NCBI GenBank assembly: GCA_050291245.1
Contig: JBNKJP010000020.1
Coordinates: 1-64,000, forward strand
Reading direction: 5' to 3'
DNA: 64,000 nt
DNA from: Thiodiazotropha sp050291245
Lineage (GTDB): Bacteria > Pseudomonadota > Gammaproteobacteria > Chromatiales > Chromatiaceae
Below the pieces are notes generated by a model. That model did not search any database. It was given only the letters and a program-made list of their open reading frames with translations, and had not been told where the DNA came from. Below are positions 25,399-34,132 of the stretch, piece by piece. Each line of letters begins with the position of its first letter. Position 1 is the stretch's first letter. The translations under genes and the position numbers were made by a program.

Positions 25399-26661
25399 GT
25401 GGAAGCGATTACACAACTAAGCTACGCACTGGACACCTTCTATTTCCTGGTGACTGGTGCACTCGTAATGTGGATGGCGGCTGGTTTCGCCATGCTGGAG
25501 GCGGGATTGGTGCGAGCCAAGAATACCGCTGAAATTCTAACGAAAAACGTCGTTCTCTATGCCATCGCCTGTATCATGTACATGCTGATGGGCTACAACA
25601 TCATGTATCCCGCGGACGGTAACGGGATCATCCCCGCACTGGACCTGAGCTTCATGTTCGGCGGCGACCACAGTGTCGAAGAAGTCATGGCCAGCAACGG
25701 TGATACCTACTACTCCGGTATGTCCGATTTCTTCTTCCAGGTGGTGTTTGTCGCTACCGCCATGTCCATCGTCTCGGGCGCGGTGGCCGAGCGCATGAAA
25801 CTCTGGGCCTTTCTGGTCTTTGCCGTGGTGATGACCGGTGTCATCTACCCCATGCAGGGCTACTGGAAATGGGGCGGAGGCTTCCTGGACGCGGCGGGCT
25901 TCAATGACTTTGCCGGTTCCGGTGTGGTGCATCTGTGTGGCGCCTCCGCCGCCCTCGCCGGGGTGCTCCTGCTGGGTGCCCGCAAAGGCAAATACACCGC
26001 TGACGGCCGTGTCAACGCCATCCCGGGCGCCAACATGCCCCTGGCCACCCTGGGTACCTTCATCCTGTGGCTGGGCTGGTTCGGTTTCAACGGCGGTTCC
26101 GAGCTGAAGGTTTCCGATATCGGTGAGGCCAATGCGGTTGCCGCCGTATTCGTCAACACCAACGCCGCTGCCGCCGGTGGTGTGGTCGCCGCACTGCTGA
26201 CCGCCCGCGCCCTGTTTGGCAAGGCGGATCTGACCATGGCCCTCAACGGTGCCCTGGCGGGCCTGGTGGCGATCACCGCCGAGCCTCTGGCGCCAACTCC
26301 CCTGTGGGCCACGATCGTCGGTGCGATCGGCGGTATTCTGGTGGTCTTCTCGATCATCACCATGGATAAGATCAAGATCGACGATCCGGTCGGTGCGATC
26401 TCGGTACATGGCATTGTGGGCATGTGGGGACTGATCGCGGTGCCGTTCTCGAATCCGGAAGCCACCTTTGGCGCCCAATTCCTGGGGCTGGGTGTGATCT
26501 TCGCATGGACCTTCATCGCCAGCTTCATCGTCTGGCTGCTCATTAAGGTCGTGATGGGAATCCGAGTCAGCGAAGAAGAGGAGTACGAAGGCGTCGACCT
26601 CGGAGAATGTGGCCTGGAAGCCTATCCGGAGTTCACCGGCAGCCGGGGTTCCGGACTCTGA
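25399..26661 (+). CDS. amtB: Ammonium transporter AmtB
   Basis: 420 residues from a GTG start, with GGAGAG upstream. About eleven transmembrane helices. The conserved pore histidines appear in GSGVVHLCGASAA and AISVHGIVGMWG; the entry region LVMWMAAGFAMLEAGLVRAKN is typical. It conducts ammonium/ammonia across the inner membrane as a trimer. There is no obvious cleaved signal peptide. The gene ends the torF-glnK-amtB unit and is followed by a strong terminator. Confidence 0.97.
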   Translation: MEAITQLSYALDTFYFLVTGALVMWMAAGFAMLEAGLVRAKNTAEILTKNVVLYAIACIMYMLMGYNIMYPADGNGIIPALDLSFMFGGDHSVEEVMASNGDTYYSGMSDFFFQVVFVATAMSIVSGAVAERMKLWAFLVFAVVMTGVIYPMQGYWKWGGGFLDAAGFNDFAGSGVVHLCGASAALAGVLLLGARKGKYTADGRVNAIPGANMPLATLGTFILWLGWFGFNGGSELKVSDIGEANAVAAVFVNTNAAAAGGVVAALLTARALFGKADLTMALNGALAGLVAITAEPLAPTPLWATIVGAIGGILVVFSIITMDKIKIDDPVGAISVHGIVGMWGLIAVPFSNPEATFGAQFLGLGVIFAWTFIASFIVWLLIKVVMGIRVSEEEEYEGVDLGECGLEAYPEFTGSRGSGL

Positions 26662-26688
26662 TCTCATTTTGATGGGATGACTACGTTC

Positions 26689-26712
26689 AAGGGCGCTTCG
26701 GCGCCCTTTTTT
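26689..26712 (+). terminator. Rho-independent terminator after amtB
   Basis: GGGCGC (26691-26696), tetraloop TTCG, GCGCCC (26701-26706), then six T's. The AA before the stem extends the pairing with the T-run. Confidence 0.93.
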
Positions 26713-26911
26713 ATGGGTATTATTCCTTTGTGACCGACATCCGCTCACACCGGCAAGTCGTCAATTGACAAGTGAAATGCCGAAGTATAGGTTTGCGTAG
26801 CGGTTTAAAGCTGTTTTATTGATATGATTCCAGGAGTGACTTTGGGATGTCCGCAAGCGGTATAGAACGGGAGATCAAATACCGGATGGTCGCATCGATC
26901 GGTGGCTGCCC

Positions 26912-27868
26912 ATGAAGGTCAGCGTCATCGTACCGTGCCATAACTACGCGGCTTACTTACCGGATTCAATCAGCAGCGTTCTGCGTCAGACCCACCAGGA
27001 TCTGGAGTTGATCCTGATCGATGACGGATCGACGGATGACACCCCGGAGGTCGCCAAATCCCAATCCGACCCGCGGTTCAAGTACCTGAGAATTGACAAC
27101 AGCGGCGCCAGTATCGCGCGGAATACCGGCATCGACAGGACCGATGGCGAGTTCATTGCTTTTCTGGATGCGGATGATATCTGGGTTGAAAACAAGCTGG
27201 AGATGCAGCTGAAACTGTTCGCCCAGGATCCCGAGTTGGATTTGGTGTTCTCTGACCTGAAACGTTTTACCGCTCAGGGTGAATTGCCCAAATCGCAATT
27301 CGCCTATGTTCCCGAGTTGCAAGCTATGCGAAAAACATCCTTTCTGGATGGGCAGGGCTACATCATCAACGACAAGCCGTTTGAGTCACTGGGCAACACG
27401 GATTTTCTTGCCAGTTGGGTCTCCACGCTGCTTATAAGACGGGAATGCCTCGGCAGTCTGCGATTTCCGCCTGGCGTGAAGCTGTGTGAAGACTACATAT
27501 TCATTATGCAGCTGTATGCGAAAATCCGTAAGGCGGGCTACATAAACCTCCCATTGGTAAGATTGAGAAGGCATGATTCGAACAGCTACTCGGAAGCGAA
27601 GGATATGTTCGCTCCCAAGATCGAGGCGATACAGTCACTGAAACAATGCCTTACGCATCAGAACGAGACGGTGATACTCGAACAAAGACTGACGGATGAG
27701 TATCTGCATATTGTCTACTACGATTTCTGGTACGGTAGTGTCTCGAAAGCAGTCTATTACGCGGTCAAGTTGCTATTCCGGGGGAAGGGCGTGAAAACAG
27801 CGCTGAAGTATCTGTTCCTGGCACCGATAGCACCGATCCTGAGGGCCTACAAGAAGCGCCGCGGCTAG
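26912..27868 (+). CDS. Family 2 glycosyltransferase
   Basis: 318 residues. GT-A fold start KVSVIVPCHNYAAYLPDSI, nucleotide-sugar site LILIDDGSTDDTPEV, then ASIARNTGID and the metal-binding FLDADDIW. The C-terminal 100 residues are basic, with a hydrophobic stretch (KTALKYLFLAPIAPILRAY) that may associate with the membrane. The acceptor sugar cannot be told. It stands alone among non-glycan genes, so a role in lipopolysaccharide or exopolysaccharide synthesis is only a guess. Confidence 0.92.
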   Translation: MKVSVIVPCHNYAAYLPDSISSVLRQTHQDLELILIDDGSTDDTPEVAKSQSDPRFKYLRIDNSGASIARNTGIDRTDGEFIAFLDADDIWVENKLEMQLKLFAQDPELDLVFSDLKRFTAQGELPKSQFAYVPELQAMRKTSFLDGQGYIINDKPFESLGNTDFLASWVSTLLIRRECLGSLRFPPGVKLCEDYIFIMQLYAKIRKAGYINLPLVRLRRHDSNSYSEAKDMFAPKIEAIQSLKQCLTHQNETVILEQRLTDEYLHIVYYDFWYGSVSKAVYYAVKLLFRGKGVKTALKYLFLAPIAPILRAYKKRRG

Positions 27869-27912
27869 CGTAACCCGTTATGGCGGTCTGGTGGATCATG
27901 GAGAGAGTGAGA

Positions 27913-28374
27913 ATGGAAAAAAACCTATCGAAATTCACCCTGGTGTTGATCCTGATCCTGTTGTCAGGTGTCGCGGTCGCTGGTGTCTACCAGTGGACAG
28001 ACGATCAGGGTCAGGTTCACTACAGTGATCGACCCGTTGCAGATACCGCCCGGGAGGTTCCCGTTAAACCCTCTCCCTCGAAACCGCTCACTCCGGATGC
28101 GGAAGGTGCGTCGCGACAGGAAAGAACCCAACGCATGCTGGATGTCTATCAGGAAGACCGGGAGAAAAAACAGCAGGCGCGGAAAAAGCAGTCGGAGGAG
28201 CGGGAAAAACGCAAGCGCAACTGTGTCGTGGCCAAAGACCGTTATCAGTCATACAGTCGGGCACGGGGCATCTACAGCTTTAAAAAGGATGGTGAACGCC
28301 AATACATGGATGAGAAGTCCCGAGAGAACTATATGCGCAAGCTCAAGGCGGATATCGAAAAATGGTGCCGGTGA
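27913..28374 (+). CDS. DUF4124-domain periplasmic protein
   Basis: 153 residues; the ATG at 27913 has GGAGAG seven bases upstream. Signal peptide at residues 1-24, then the DUF4124 core VYQWTDDQGQVHYSDRPV. A highly charged Lys/Arg/Glu helix follows (residues 75-110), then a short domain with two cysteines. Function unknown; such proteins are common periplasmic proteins of Gammaproteobacteria. It starts 44 bp after the glycosyltransferase stop and may be co-transcribed with it. Confidence 0.85.
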   Translation: MEKNLSKFTLVLILILLSGVAVAGVYQWTDDQGQVHYSDRPVADTAREVPVKPSPSKPLTPDAEGASRQERTQRMLDVYQEDREKKQQARKKQSEEREKRKRNCVVAKDRYQSYSRARGIYSFKKDGERQYMDEKSRENYMRKLKADIEKWCR

Positions 28375-28437
28375 GCGGGTGGAAAGGCGCTGAGCCGTCC
28401 CACCCGGATATTCGAAATACAAGGCCCCGGATACGTG

Positions 28438-28791
28438 TCAGTGAACGCTGCCGAAGGAGAGGTCGAGGGAATAGGGTGGCAGAGGGATGCCGGCGATCTT
28501 ACAGGCCTGTACAACCGGTCCGCGGGGGAATAGGGAGTAGAGATATTTCTTCCCGCCCTGCTCCTTGACCTGGTTGGTCATGGCCTTCAGGACCAGGCGT
28601 GCGCTGCAGGTAGCCCCGTTCTGCTCACAGTGATGGCGCAGGAAGTGAATCATCTCCCAGTGGGCGTCGGTCAATTCGATCTGCTCTTCCCGGGCCAATT
28701 GGGTGGCACGTTCTTCTGTCCAGTCATCGAAGTCTTCCGGAACATTGCTGTTTTCCACAGCCATGGGATTCATCTCGGGCATTTCGGACAT
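28438..28791 (-). CDS. TusE/DsrC-family sulfur relay protein lacking the terminal cysteine
   Basis: 117 residues from the ATG at 28791, chosen because GGAG sits seven bases before it. DsrC fold: DFDDWTEERATQLAREEQI, LTDAHWEMIHFLRHHC, KKYLYSLFPRGPVVQAC. In DsrC two cysteines of the C-terminal arm carry sulfur; here the upstream one is kept (QACKIAG), but the position 11 residues later, where DsrC has the penultimate cysteine, is serine, and the arm runs on for 9 residues (LDLSFGSVH). It is therefore not a canonical DsrC or TusE but a paralogue of the family, perhaps regulatory. It suggests a sulfur-metabolising host. Confidence 0.9.
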   Translation of the reverse strand: MSEMPEMNPMAVENSNVPEDFDDWTEERATQLAREEQIELTDAHWEMIHFLRHHCEQNGATCSARLVLKAMTNQVKEQGGKKYLYSLFPRGPVVQACKIAGIPLPPYSLDLSFGSVH

Positions 28792-29140
28792 GGTCATTCT
28801 CCAGTGGTGTAGGTTGCTTTTTTGTAGTTCTTCCCGGGTCAGCGATCCCATTGACCGGTTACGGCCGGAGACTTGGCCGATTTGCTGAGAAGCAGGGGCT
28901 CGAGCCGGGGGACCATGCTGTACCGGGTGAATTCATGGGTCATACAACCGCCCATGACTCAACTGTAGATCAGTTCGTGCAAAAGACCAAGAAAATTGGT
29001 TGGGTATTGTGTCGTCCTGATGATTGGGTTCATTTCAATCCGCCTGAGCGCGGGACAGGGCGCTGGCGCTACAGTAAACTATACGAGATAGTTTTTTATC
29101 CGACTCCTTATTTCCCCACGATCCAGTGCCGCACCGCCTT
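28792..29140. other. Divergent promoter region between dsrC-like gene and polA
   Basis: No supported gene. Near polA, AAACTAT (29076-29082) and ATAGTTT (29088-29094) form a 7-bp hairpin followed by T's, a weak terminator or an operator. An open frame crossing this region overlaps polA and has no recognisable product. Confidence 0.4.
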
Positions 29141-31843
29141 ATGTCCGATACACCTCCCTTCATCCTGGTCGATGGTTCCTCCTACCTGTTCCGGGCCTAC
29201 CACGCCCTGCCCGATCTGAGTAACTCCCGAGGGGAGCCGACCGGTGCGATTGTCGGGGTGATCAACATGCTGCGCCGCTTGATGCAGGATTACCGACCCA
29301 CCCATATGGCGGTGGTGTTCGATGCACCCGGTGGCAGTTTCCGTAACGAACTCTACCCGGAATACAAGGCCAACCGTCCACCCATGCCGGAGGATCTGCG
29401 CGGTCAGATTGAACCTCTGCATGAGATTATCCGCGCCATGGGCCTGCCCCTGGTGATGGTGGCCGGGGTGGAGGCCGACGACGTGATCGGTACCCTGGCG
29501 GTGCAGGCGGCGGAGCAGCGCCTGGCCACTGTCATCTCTACCGGCGACAAGGACATGGCGCAGCTGGTCAATCCGGCCATCACTCTGGTGAATACCATGT
29601 CCGAAACCCGCATGGATGAGCAGGGGGTGATGGATAAATTCGCGGTTAGGCCCGATCAGATCATCGATTTCCTGGCCCTGGTCGGCGACAGTTCCGACAA
29701 TATTCCCGGGGTCCCCAAGTGCGGCCCGAAAACCGCCGCCAAGTGGCTGAGTGCCTACGATACCCTGGATAACCTGATCGCCCACGCGGATGAGATCGGT
29801 GGCAAGATCGGGGAGAGTCTGCGCGCCAGCCTCGACCAGCTGCCCCTGTCGCGCCGACTGGCCACGATCAAACTCGATGTGGAACTGGAGCAGGGGCCCC
29901 AGGACTACCGGGTCGGCGAGCCCGATGTAGCGAACCTGCGCGCCCATTATCAACGCATGGAATCGAGCCGTCTGTTGGCAACCCTGGAGGAGGAAACCTC
30001 TTCGGCACCTGACCTGAAGGCAACCGAAAAGGTAACGGACTACCAGACCGTACTGACCGAAGAGGCCTTTCAGACCTGGCTTGAACGGCTTCGGCAGAGC
30101 CCCTTGTTTGCCGTGGATACGGAAACCACCAGTCTGAACACCATGAGCGCGGAACTGGTGGGGCTGTCGTTCGCTGTTGAGGCGGGTGAGGCGGCCTACG
30201 TGCCGGTGGGACACGACTACCCCGGTGCCCCGCAACAGCTGTCTCGGAACTGGGTTCTGCAGCAGATGAAGCCGCTTCTTGAGGACCCCCGGCAGGCCAA
30301 GCTGGGGCAGAATCTCAAATATGACATGAGCGTGCTCGCCCGTTACGGCATCACCCTCCAGGGCGTCGCCTACGACACCATGCTCGAATCCTATGTGCTG
30401 GATTCCACCGCAACCCGGCACGATATGGATTCCCTGGCGGAGAAGTATCTGGGTCACGCCACGATCCATTTCGAGGATATCGCCGGCAAGGGCAAGAAGC
30501 AGCTGACCTTCAACCAAATCGCCCTCGAAGAGGCCGCCCCCTATGCCGCCGAGGATGCGGACATTACCCTACAGTTGCATCAGAAACTGTGGCCCAAGCT
30601 GGAAAGTGAGCGCTCACTAGCAACACTGTTCAGAGAAACGGAGGTGGCGCTGATCCCGGTGTTGTCCCGTATGGAGCGCAATGGGGTCAGTATTGACTGC
30701 GAAATGCTGCGCCGGCAGAGCGGGGTCTTTGCCCGACAACTGCATGATCTGGAACAGCAGGCCTACGCCCTGGCCGGACACAGCTTCAACCTGGGATCCC
30801 CCAAACAGATTGGCGAGATTTTCTTCAACGAACTGAACCTCCCGGTGGTAAGCAAGACGCCCAAGGGTGCGCCCTCTACCGCGGAGTCGGTGCTGGTCGA
30901 GCTGGCCGAACAGGGCCATGAACTGCCCGCGGTGATCCTGGAGCACCGGGGACTCGCAAAACTCAAATCCACCTACACCGACAAGCTGCCGGAGATGGTG
31001 CAGCAGGAAACCGGGCGGCTCCACACCTCCTATCATCAGGCTGTGGCGGCCACCGGCCGGCTCTCATCCAGCGATCCCAATCTGCAGAACATCCCGGTAC
31101 GCAGTGAGGAGGGGCGGCGTATCCGCCAGGCCTTCATCCCGCAAAAGGGCTGGAAGATGCTGGCGGCGGACTATTCCCAGATCGAGTTGCGCATCATGGC
31201 CCATCTGTCGGAGGATGCGGGGCTGCTGAAGGCCTTTGCCGAAGGTCAGGACATACACAGCACCACGGCTTCGGAGGTGTTCGATGTGGCTCTCGATCAG
31301 GTCTCCAGTGATCAGCGACGCTCCGCCAAGGCGATCAATTTTGGCCTGATCTACGGTATGTCCGCGTTCGGCCTGGGCAGGCAGTTGGGGATCGACCGCA
31401 AGGCGGCCCAGGAGTATGTCGACCGGTACTTCGAACGTTACCCCGGTGTCGCACAGTTCATGGAGCGTATCCGTGTCCACGCCCATGAGCAGGGATTCGT
31501 GGAGACCCTGTTCGGGCGACGTCTCTACCTTCCGGAAATCAATGCCCGCAACCATCAGCGCCGCAGTGCCGCGGAGCGAACCGCCATCAATGCCCCCATG
31601 CAGGGAACCGCAGCGGATATCATCAAGCGGGCGATGATCGCCGTCGATCATTGGATCGGATCGGAGAATCCTCCCGTACACCTGCTGATGCAGGTACACG
31701 ACGAGCTGGTGCTTGAGGTCGATGAGTCCTTTGTGGCGCAGGCAAGCCAGCAACTGCACCTTCTGATGGAGGGGGCCGCGGATCTCAAGGTACCGTTGTT
31801 GGTGGATGTGGGTGTTGGTGACAACTGGGATGAGGCACACTAG
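29141..31843 (+). CDS. polA: DNA polymerase I
   Basis: 900 residues from the ATG at 29141 (an in-frame GTG lies 15 bases upstream). The 5'-3' exonuclease is residues 1-290 (FILVDGSSYLFRAYHAL, ALVGDSSDNIPGVPKCGPKTA). The 3'-5' proofreading domain, about 300-490, keeps its acidic residues (FAVDTETTSLN, KLGQNLKYDMSVL, AAEDADITLQL). The polymerase domain, 500-900, has DYSQIELRIMAHLS, RSAKAINFGLIYGMS and the final QVHDELVLEV. It handles Okazaki fragment maturation and excision repair. The polA-small RNA-engB order is the one in enterics and pseudomonads. Confidence 0.97.
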   Translation: MSDTPPFILVDGSSYLFRAYHALPDLSNSRGEPTGAIVGVINMLRRLMQDYRPTHMAVVFDAPGGSFRNELYPEYKANRPPMPEDLRGQIEPLHEIIRAMGLPLVMVAGVEADDVIGTLAVQAAEQRLATVISTGDKDMAQLVNPAITLVNTMSETRMDEQGVMDKFAVRPDQIIDFLALVGDSSDNIPGVPKCGPKTAAKWLSAYDTLDNLIAHADEIGGKIGESLRASLDQLPLSRRLATIKLDVELEQGPQDYRVGEPDVANLRAHYQRMESSRLLATLEEETSSAPDLKATEKVTDYQTVLTEEAFQTWLERLRQSPLFAVDTETTSLNTMSAELVGLSFAVEAGEAAYVPVGHDYPGAPQQLSRNWVLQQMKPLLEDPRQAKLGQNLKYDMSVLARYGITLQGVAYDTMLESYVLDSTATRHDMDSLAEKYLGHATIHFEDIAGKGKKQLTFNQIALEEAAPYAAEDADITLQLHQKLWPKLESERSLATLFRETEVALIPVLSRMERNGVSIDCEMLRRQSGVFARQLHDLEQQAYALAGHSFNLGSPKQIGEIFFNELNLPVVSKTPKGAPSTAESVLVELAEQGHELPAVILEHRGLAKLKSTYTDKLPEMVQQETGRLHTSYHQAVAATGRLSSSDPNLQNIPVRSEEGRRIRQAFIPQKGWKMLAADYSQIELRIMAHLSEDAGLLKAFAEGQDIHSTTASEVFDVALDQVSSDQRRSAKAINFGLIYGMSAFGLGRQLGIDRKAAQEYVDRYFERYPGVAQFMERIRVHAHEQGFVETLFGRRLYLPEINARNHQRRSAAERTAINAPMQGTAADIIKRAMIAVDHWIGSENPPVHLLMQVHDELVLEVDESFVAQASQQLHLLMEGAADLKVPLLVDVGVGDNWDEAH

Positions 31844-31923
31844 TACGTTTTCATCATGAGTTTGCGGTAGATTTTGCCGTGACTCCCAATGCCTGAAGAG
31901 ATGTCGATATTTTTCGAAATTAT

Positions 31924-32038
31924 CTCGTTCCCACGCTCAGCGTGGGAATGCATACCGATGTTTCGTCGTATTGCCCCGGCTTGAGATGGCTGACGAAGCC
32001 AAGGTCTGCGTTCCCGCGCAGAGCGTGGGAACGAGGCA
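31924..32038. repeat. Paired palindromic repeat (REP/BIME-like), copy 1
   Basis: Two palindromes, TCCCACGCTCAGCGTGGGA near 31927 and TTCCCGCGCAGAGCGTGGGAA near 32012, flank about 60 bp. A near-identical architecture is at 41102-41216, and a half copy at 19505-19535. They lie only between genes. The element probably forms a long cruciform in single-stranded DNA or RNA. Confidence 0.85.
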
Positions 32039-32151
32039 TGGATGTACAATATTTTTCAATATATCAATGACTTGTGAGATAAGCTCGGAGCTCGCGGCGG
32101 ATGAATAACGGATTGGCTGAAAAAAATATACCCCGGAACGGGATATCCGAG

Positions 32152-32179
32152 GAACTTTTCACCCGCACACCCAGTCTAT
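32152..32179 (+). promoter_or_regulatory. Sigma-E/AlgU-like promoter for the small RNA
   Basis: GGAACTT at 32151-32157 matches the extracytoplasmic sigma factor -35 consensus exactly. After a 17-bp spacer, TCTAT at 32175-32179 matches the -10 consensus TCTGA at three of five positions. Transcription would begin near 32185, just before the hairpin series at 32202-32296. Confidence 0.5.
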
Positions 32180-32185
32180 GAGTCT

Positions 32186-32304
32186 GTAAGTCGTACGGCA
32201 CGGGTCGCGTTTCCTCCCTTTGCGACCCCGGCTTCCCGGTCACCCCATCCGGGAAGATCAGGCCCTGACAGTCTCTCCCCTTAGGCTGTCAGGGCCTTCT
32301 TTTT
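32186..32304 (+). ncRNA. Candidate ErsA/Spot 42-position small RNA with three C-rich hairpin loops
   Basis: Three perfect hairpins in a row: 7 bp (32202-32208 with 32222-32228), loop containing CCTCCC; 8 bp (32232-32239 with 32249-32256), loop TCACCCCAT; and 12 bp (32260-32271 with 32286-32297), loop containing CTCCCC, ending in TTCTTTTT. All three loops are C-rich and could pair with Shine-Dalgarno-like G-rich sequence. The position between polA and engB is that of Spot 42 in enterics and of ErsA in Pseudomonas, and ErsA is AlgU-dependent and about 130 nt, like this one with its sigma-E-like promoter. The 5' end is predicted, not known. Confidence 0.7.
32260..32304 (+). terminator. Rho-independent terminator of the small RNA
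   Basis: A 12-bp perfect stem (AGGCCCTGACAG with CTGTCAGGGCCT) and a 14-base loop, followed by a T-rich tract. The opposite strand has no T-run, so it acts on plus-strand transcripts only. Confidence 0.93.
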
Positions 32305-32340
32305 ATGCGTGGCAATCAAATTACCGGAGTTCAGCGGGGA

Positions 32341-32937
32341 TCAGTCCAGCTGGAACCAGATATCCAATACCCGGTGGCACTCATCGATCCCGGTTTTTTT
32401 CAGGGAGGAGAAACACTGGGCGCTGATTTCCGGGTGATCCCCCAATGTCCGCTTGACCTTCAACAGGGTGTTCTTGGCCGCGCCGCTCTTGAGTTTGTCG
32501 GCCTTGGTGAGCAGGATGTGGGTTGGTAGGCCCTGGTGGGTATTCCACTGCAGCATTTGCAGATCGTAGTCGGTGAGGGGGTGGCGGATATCCATTAGCA
32601 GGATCAGCCCCCGGAGACAACCGCGATGGGCGATGTATTCCGCGAGACTCTCCTGCCACTGCTTTTTCACCGCCTCCGCAACCTTGGCATAGCCGTATCC
32701 GGGCAGATCCACCAGGCGCCGCTCCTCATCCAGGGAGAAGAAATTCAGCAGCTGGGTGCGGCCCGGCGTCTTACTCGTACGGGCGAGGGCCTTCTGGTTG
32801 CACAACACATTGAGGGCACTGGATTTTCCCGCGTTGGAGCGTCCCGCGAAGGCGACTTCGAAGCCCTGGTCTTGCGGGGATTGGTAGAGTCGGGCGGCGC
32901 TTTTGAGAAACTGTGCGCGATGATAATAGGGGTTCAT
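32341..32937 (-). CDS. engB: Ribosome biogenesis GTPase EngB (YihA/YsxC)
   Basis: 198 residues from the ATG at 32937 (MNPYYHRAQFLKSA), with AGGA upstream; the longer frame adds 11 unlikely residues. GTPase motifs: G1 AGRSNAGKSSALN, G3 LVDLPGYGYAKV, G4 LLTKADKLKSG, with G2 near RTSKTPGRTQLLNFF. EngB helps assemble the 50S subunit. It is convergent with the small RNA candidate. Confidence 0.96.
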   Translation of the reverse strand: MNPYYHRAQFLKSAARLYQSPQDQGFEVAFAGRSNAGKSSALNVLCNQKALARTSKTPGRTQLLNFFSLDEERRLVDLPGYGYAKVAEAVKKQWQESLAEYIAHRGCLRGLILLMDIRHPLTDYDLQMLQWNTHQGLPTHILLTKADKLKSGAAKNTLLKVKRTLGDHPEISAQCFSSLKKTGIDECHRVLDIWFQLD

Positions 32938-33086
32938 TACATTCCTGATGGGTGCGAAATCCTCCGGCATGCGCCCGAAGGGTATCCGGCATTGCAGTCA
33001 GAGAATGGCAACTGAAGGGCCGGGTAAAACCCGGCTATTCTAACAGAGCGGTGGGGAAACCGGCGAGTGGCGGAATCGGGGGGGTA

Positions 33087-33542
33087 TCAGCTGCCCCAGA
33101 GCCGCTGGATCCAGCCTTTCTTGCCGAGTTTCGGCTGTGCGCCCGCTTTCAGGAAGAAGCCGCTGTACTGCATGTCCTCTTCCATGATGTGTTTGGTCAA
33201 CCAGGTTTTCAGGAAGTGCATCAGTTCGAAACCGATCGAGGTCTTTCCGGTGGCGACCTTATCCTGGAGTTCGGTCACGGATTCCAGCAACTCCTCGTGG
33301 ATCTCTTTGTGAGATTCGTAGTTGGGATAGTTGAGAATGCGCATCAGGCTTTCCTCAACCGCGAAATGGATGCGGGTATATTCGGCAAGGTCGTTGAGGA
33401 TCGATTTCACGACATCGCTGCCGTGGCGCTCGTGGATGGCCTCGTGCATTTGGTTCACAAGTTCAACCAGCACCTTGTGCTGTTCGTCAATTTCTTCGAT
33501 ACCGACGCTCAGTGCATCGGTCCACTCAACGAATTTACCCAT
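33087..33542 (-). CDS. Bacteriohemerythrin
   Basis: 151 residues, a single hemerythrin domain. All di-iron ligands are visible: His22 (DEQH), His59 and Glu63 (HFAVEE), His78 and His82 (HKEIH), His118 and Asp123 (HIMEED). The C-terminal tail is basic. Such proteins bind O2 reversibly and are used for oxygen storage, delivery or sensing in microaerobic bacteria. Stand-alone gene between engB and moaC, on the same strand as both. Confidence 0.95.
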   Translation of the reverse strand: MGKFVEWTDALSVGIEEIDEQHKVLVELVNQMHEAIHERHGSDVVKSILNDLAEYTRIHFAVEESLMRILNYPNYESHKEIHEELLESVTELQDKVATGKTSIGFELMHFLKTWLTKHIMEEDMQYSGFFLKAGAQPKLGKKGWIQRLWGS

Positions 33543-33652
33543 TTGTGCATCCTTACCTTGATATATATTAACAGTCTGTCAATTTTGCCGCGTAATATTG
33601 TGACAGGGTTCACGTATCCATACAATACTCAACGGCAGCAGTGGGGTTTTCT

Positions 33653-34132
33653 TTAGCGGCCGGATTCCCAGGTTCCGGACCGTCCACCGCTCTTTTGGCA
33701 CAGTCTGATGTCGGTTAAGGTCATGCCGCGGTCCACGGCTTTGCACATATCATAGATGGTCAGCAGGGTGATCTGCACCGCGCAGAGGGCCTCCATTTCC
33801 ACCCCGGTGGGTCCCAGGGTTTCCGCCTGGCTGACACACAGGATACTGGCGAGCTCGGGTTCCGGTGTCAGATCGATGTTTACCCGGGTCAGCGCGATGG
33901 GATGACACAGCGGTACCAGGTCCGAGGTCTTTTTCGCCGCCATGATGCCGGCGATACGCGCGACGCCCAAAACATCTCCCTTTTTGTGCCGCCCCTGGAG
34001 AATCATCTCCAAGGTCTCCGGCTGCAGCCGGATGCGTCCTTCGGCGATGGCTACCCGCCGGGTCGGGGGTTTATCGCCCACATCCACCATGTGCGCCTCA
34101 CCCGCGGCATTGAAGTGGGTGAAATCCGCCAT
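33653..34132 (-). CDS. moaC: Cyclic pyranopterin monophosphate synthase MoaC
   Basis: 159 residues, full length. FNAAGEAHMVDVGDKP at the start, KKGDVLGVARIAGIMAAKKTSDLVPLCHP, GVEMEALCAV and DMCKAVDRGM (active-site Lys and Asp). It converts the MoaA product to cyclic pyranopterin monophosphate in molybdenum cofactor synthesis. Its ATG overlaps the stop of the upstream phosphodiesterase by one base, so the two are coupled. No other moa gene is in the window. Confidence 0.96.
   Translation of the reverse strand: MADFTHFNAAGEAHMVDVGDKPPTRRVAIAEGRIRLQPETLEMILQGRHKKGDVLGVARIAGIMAAKKTSDLVPLCHPIALTRVNIDLTPEPELASILCVSQAETLGPTGVEMEALCAVQITLLTIYDMCKAVDRGMTLTDIRLCQKSGGRSGTWESGR

Noticed and set aside
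28851..29219. 122-codon frame between the dsrC-like gene and polA
   Set aside because: It overlaps the start of polA by nearly 80 bp, has no ribosome site and its sequence resembles no family known to me.
32220..32426. Small plus-strand open frame within the small RNA locus
   Set aside because: It runs through two stem-loops and the terminator and into engB antisense; the RNA structure is the better explanation.
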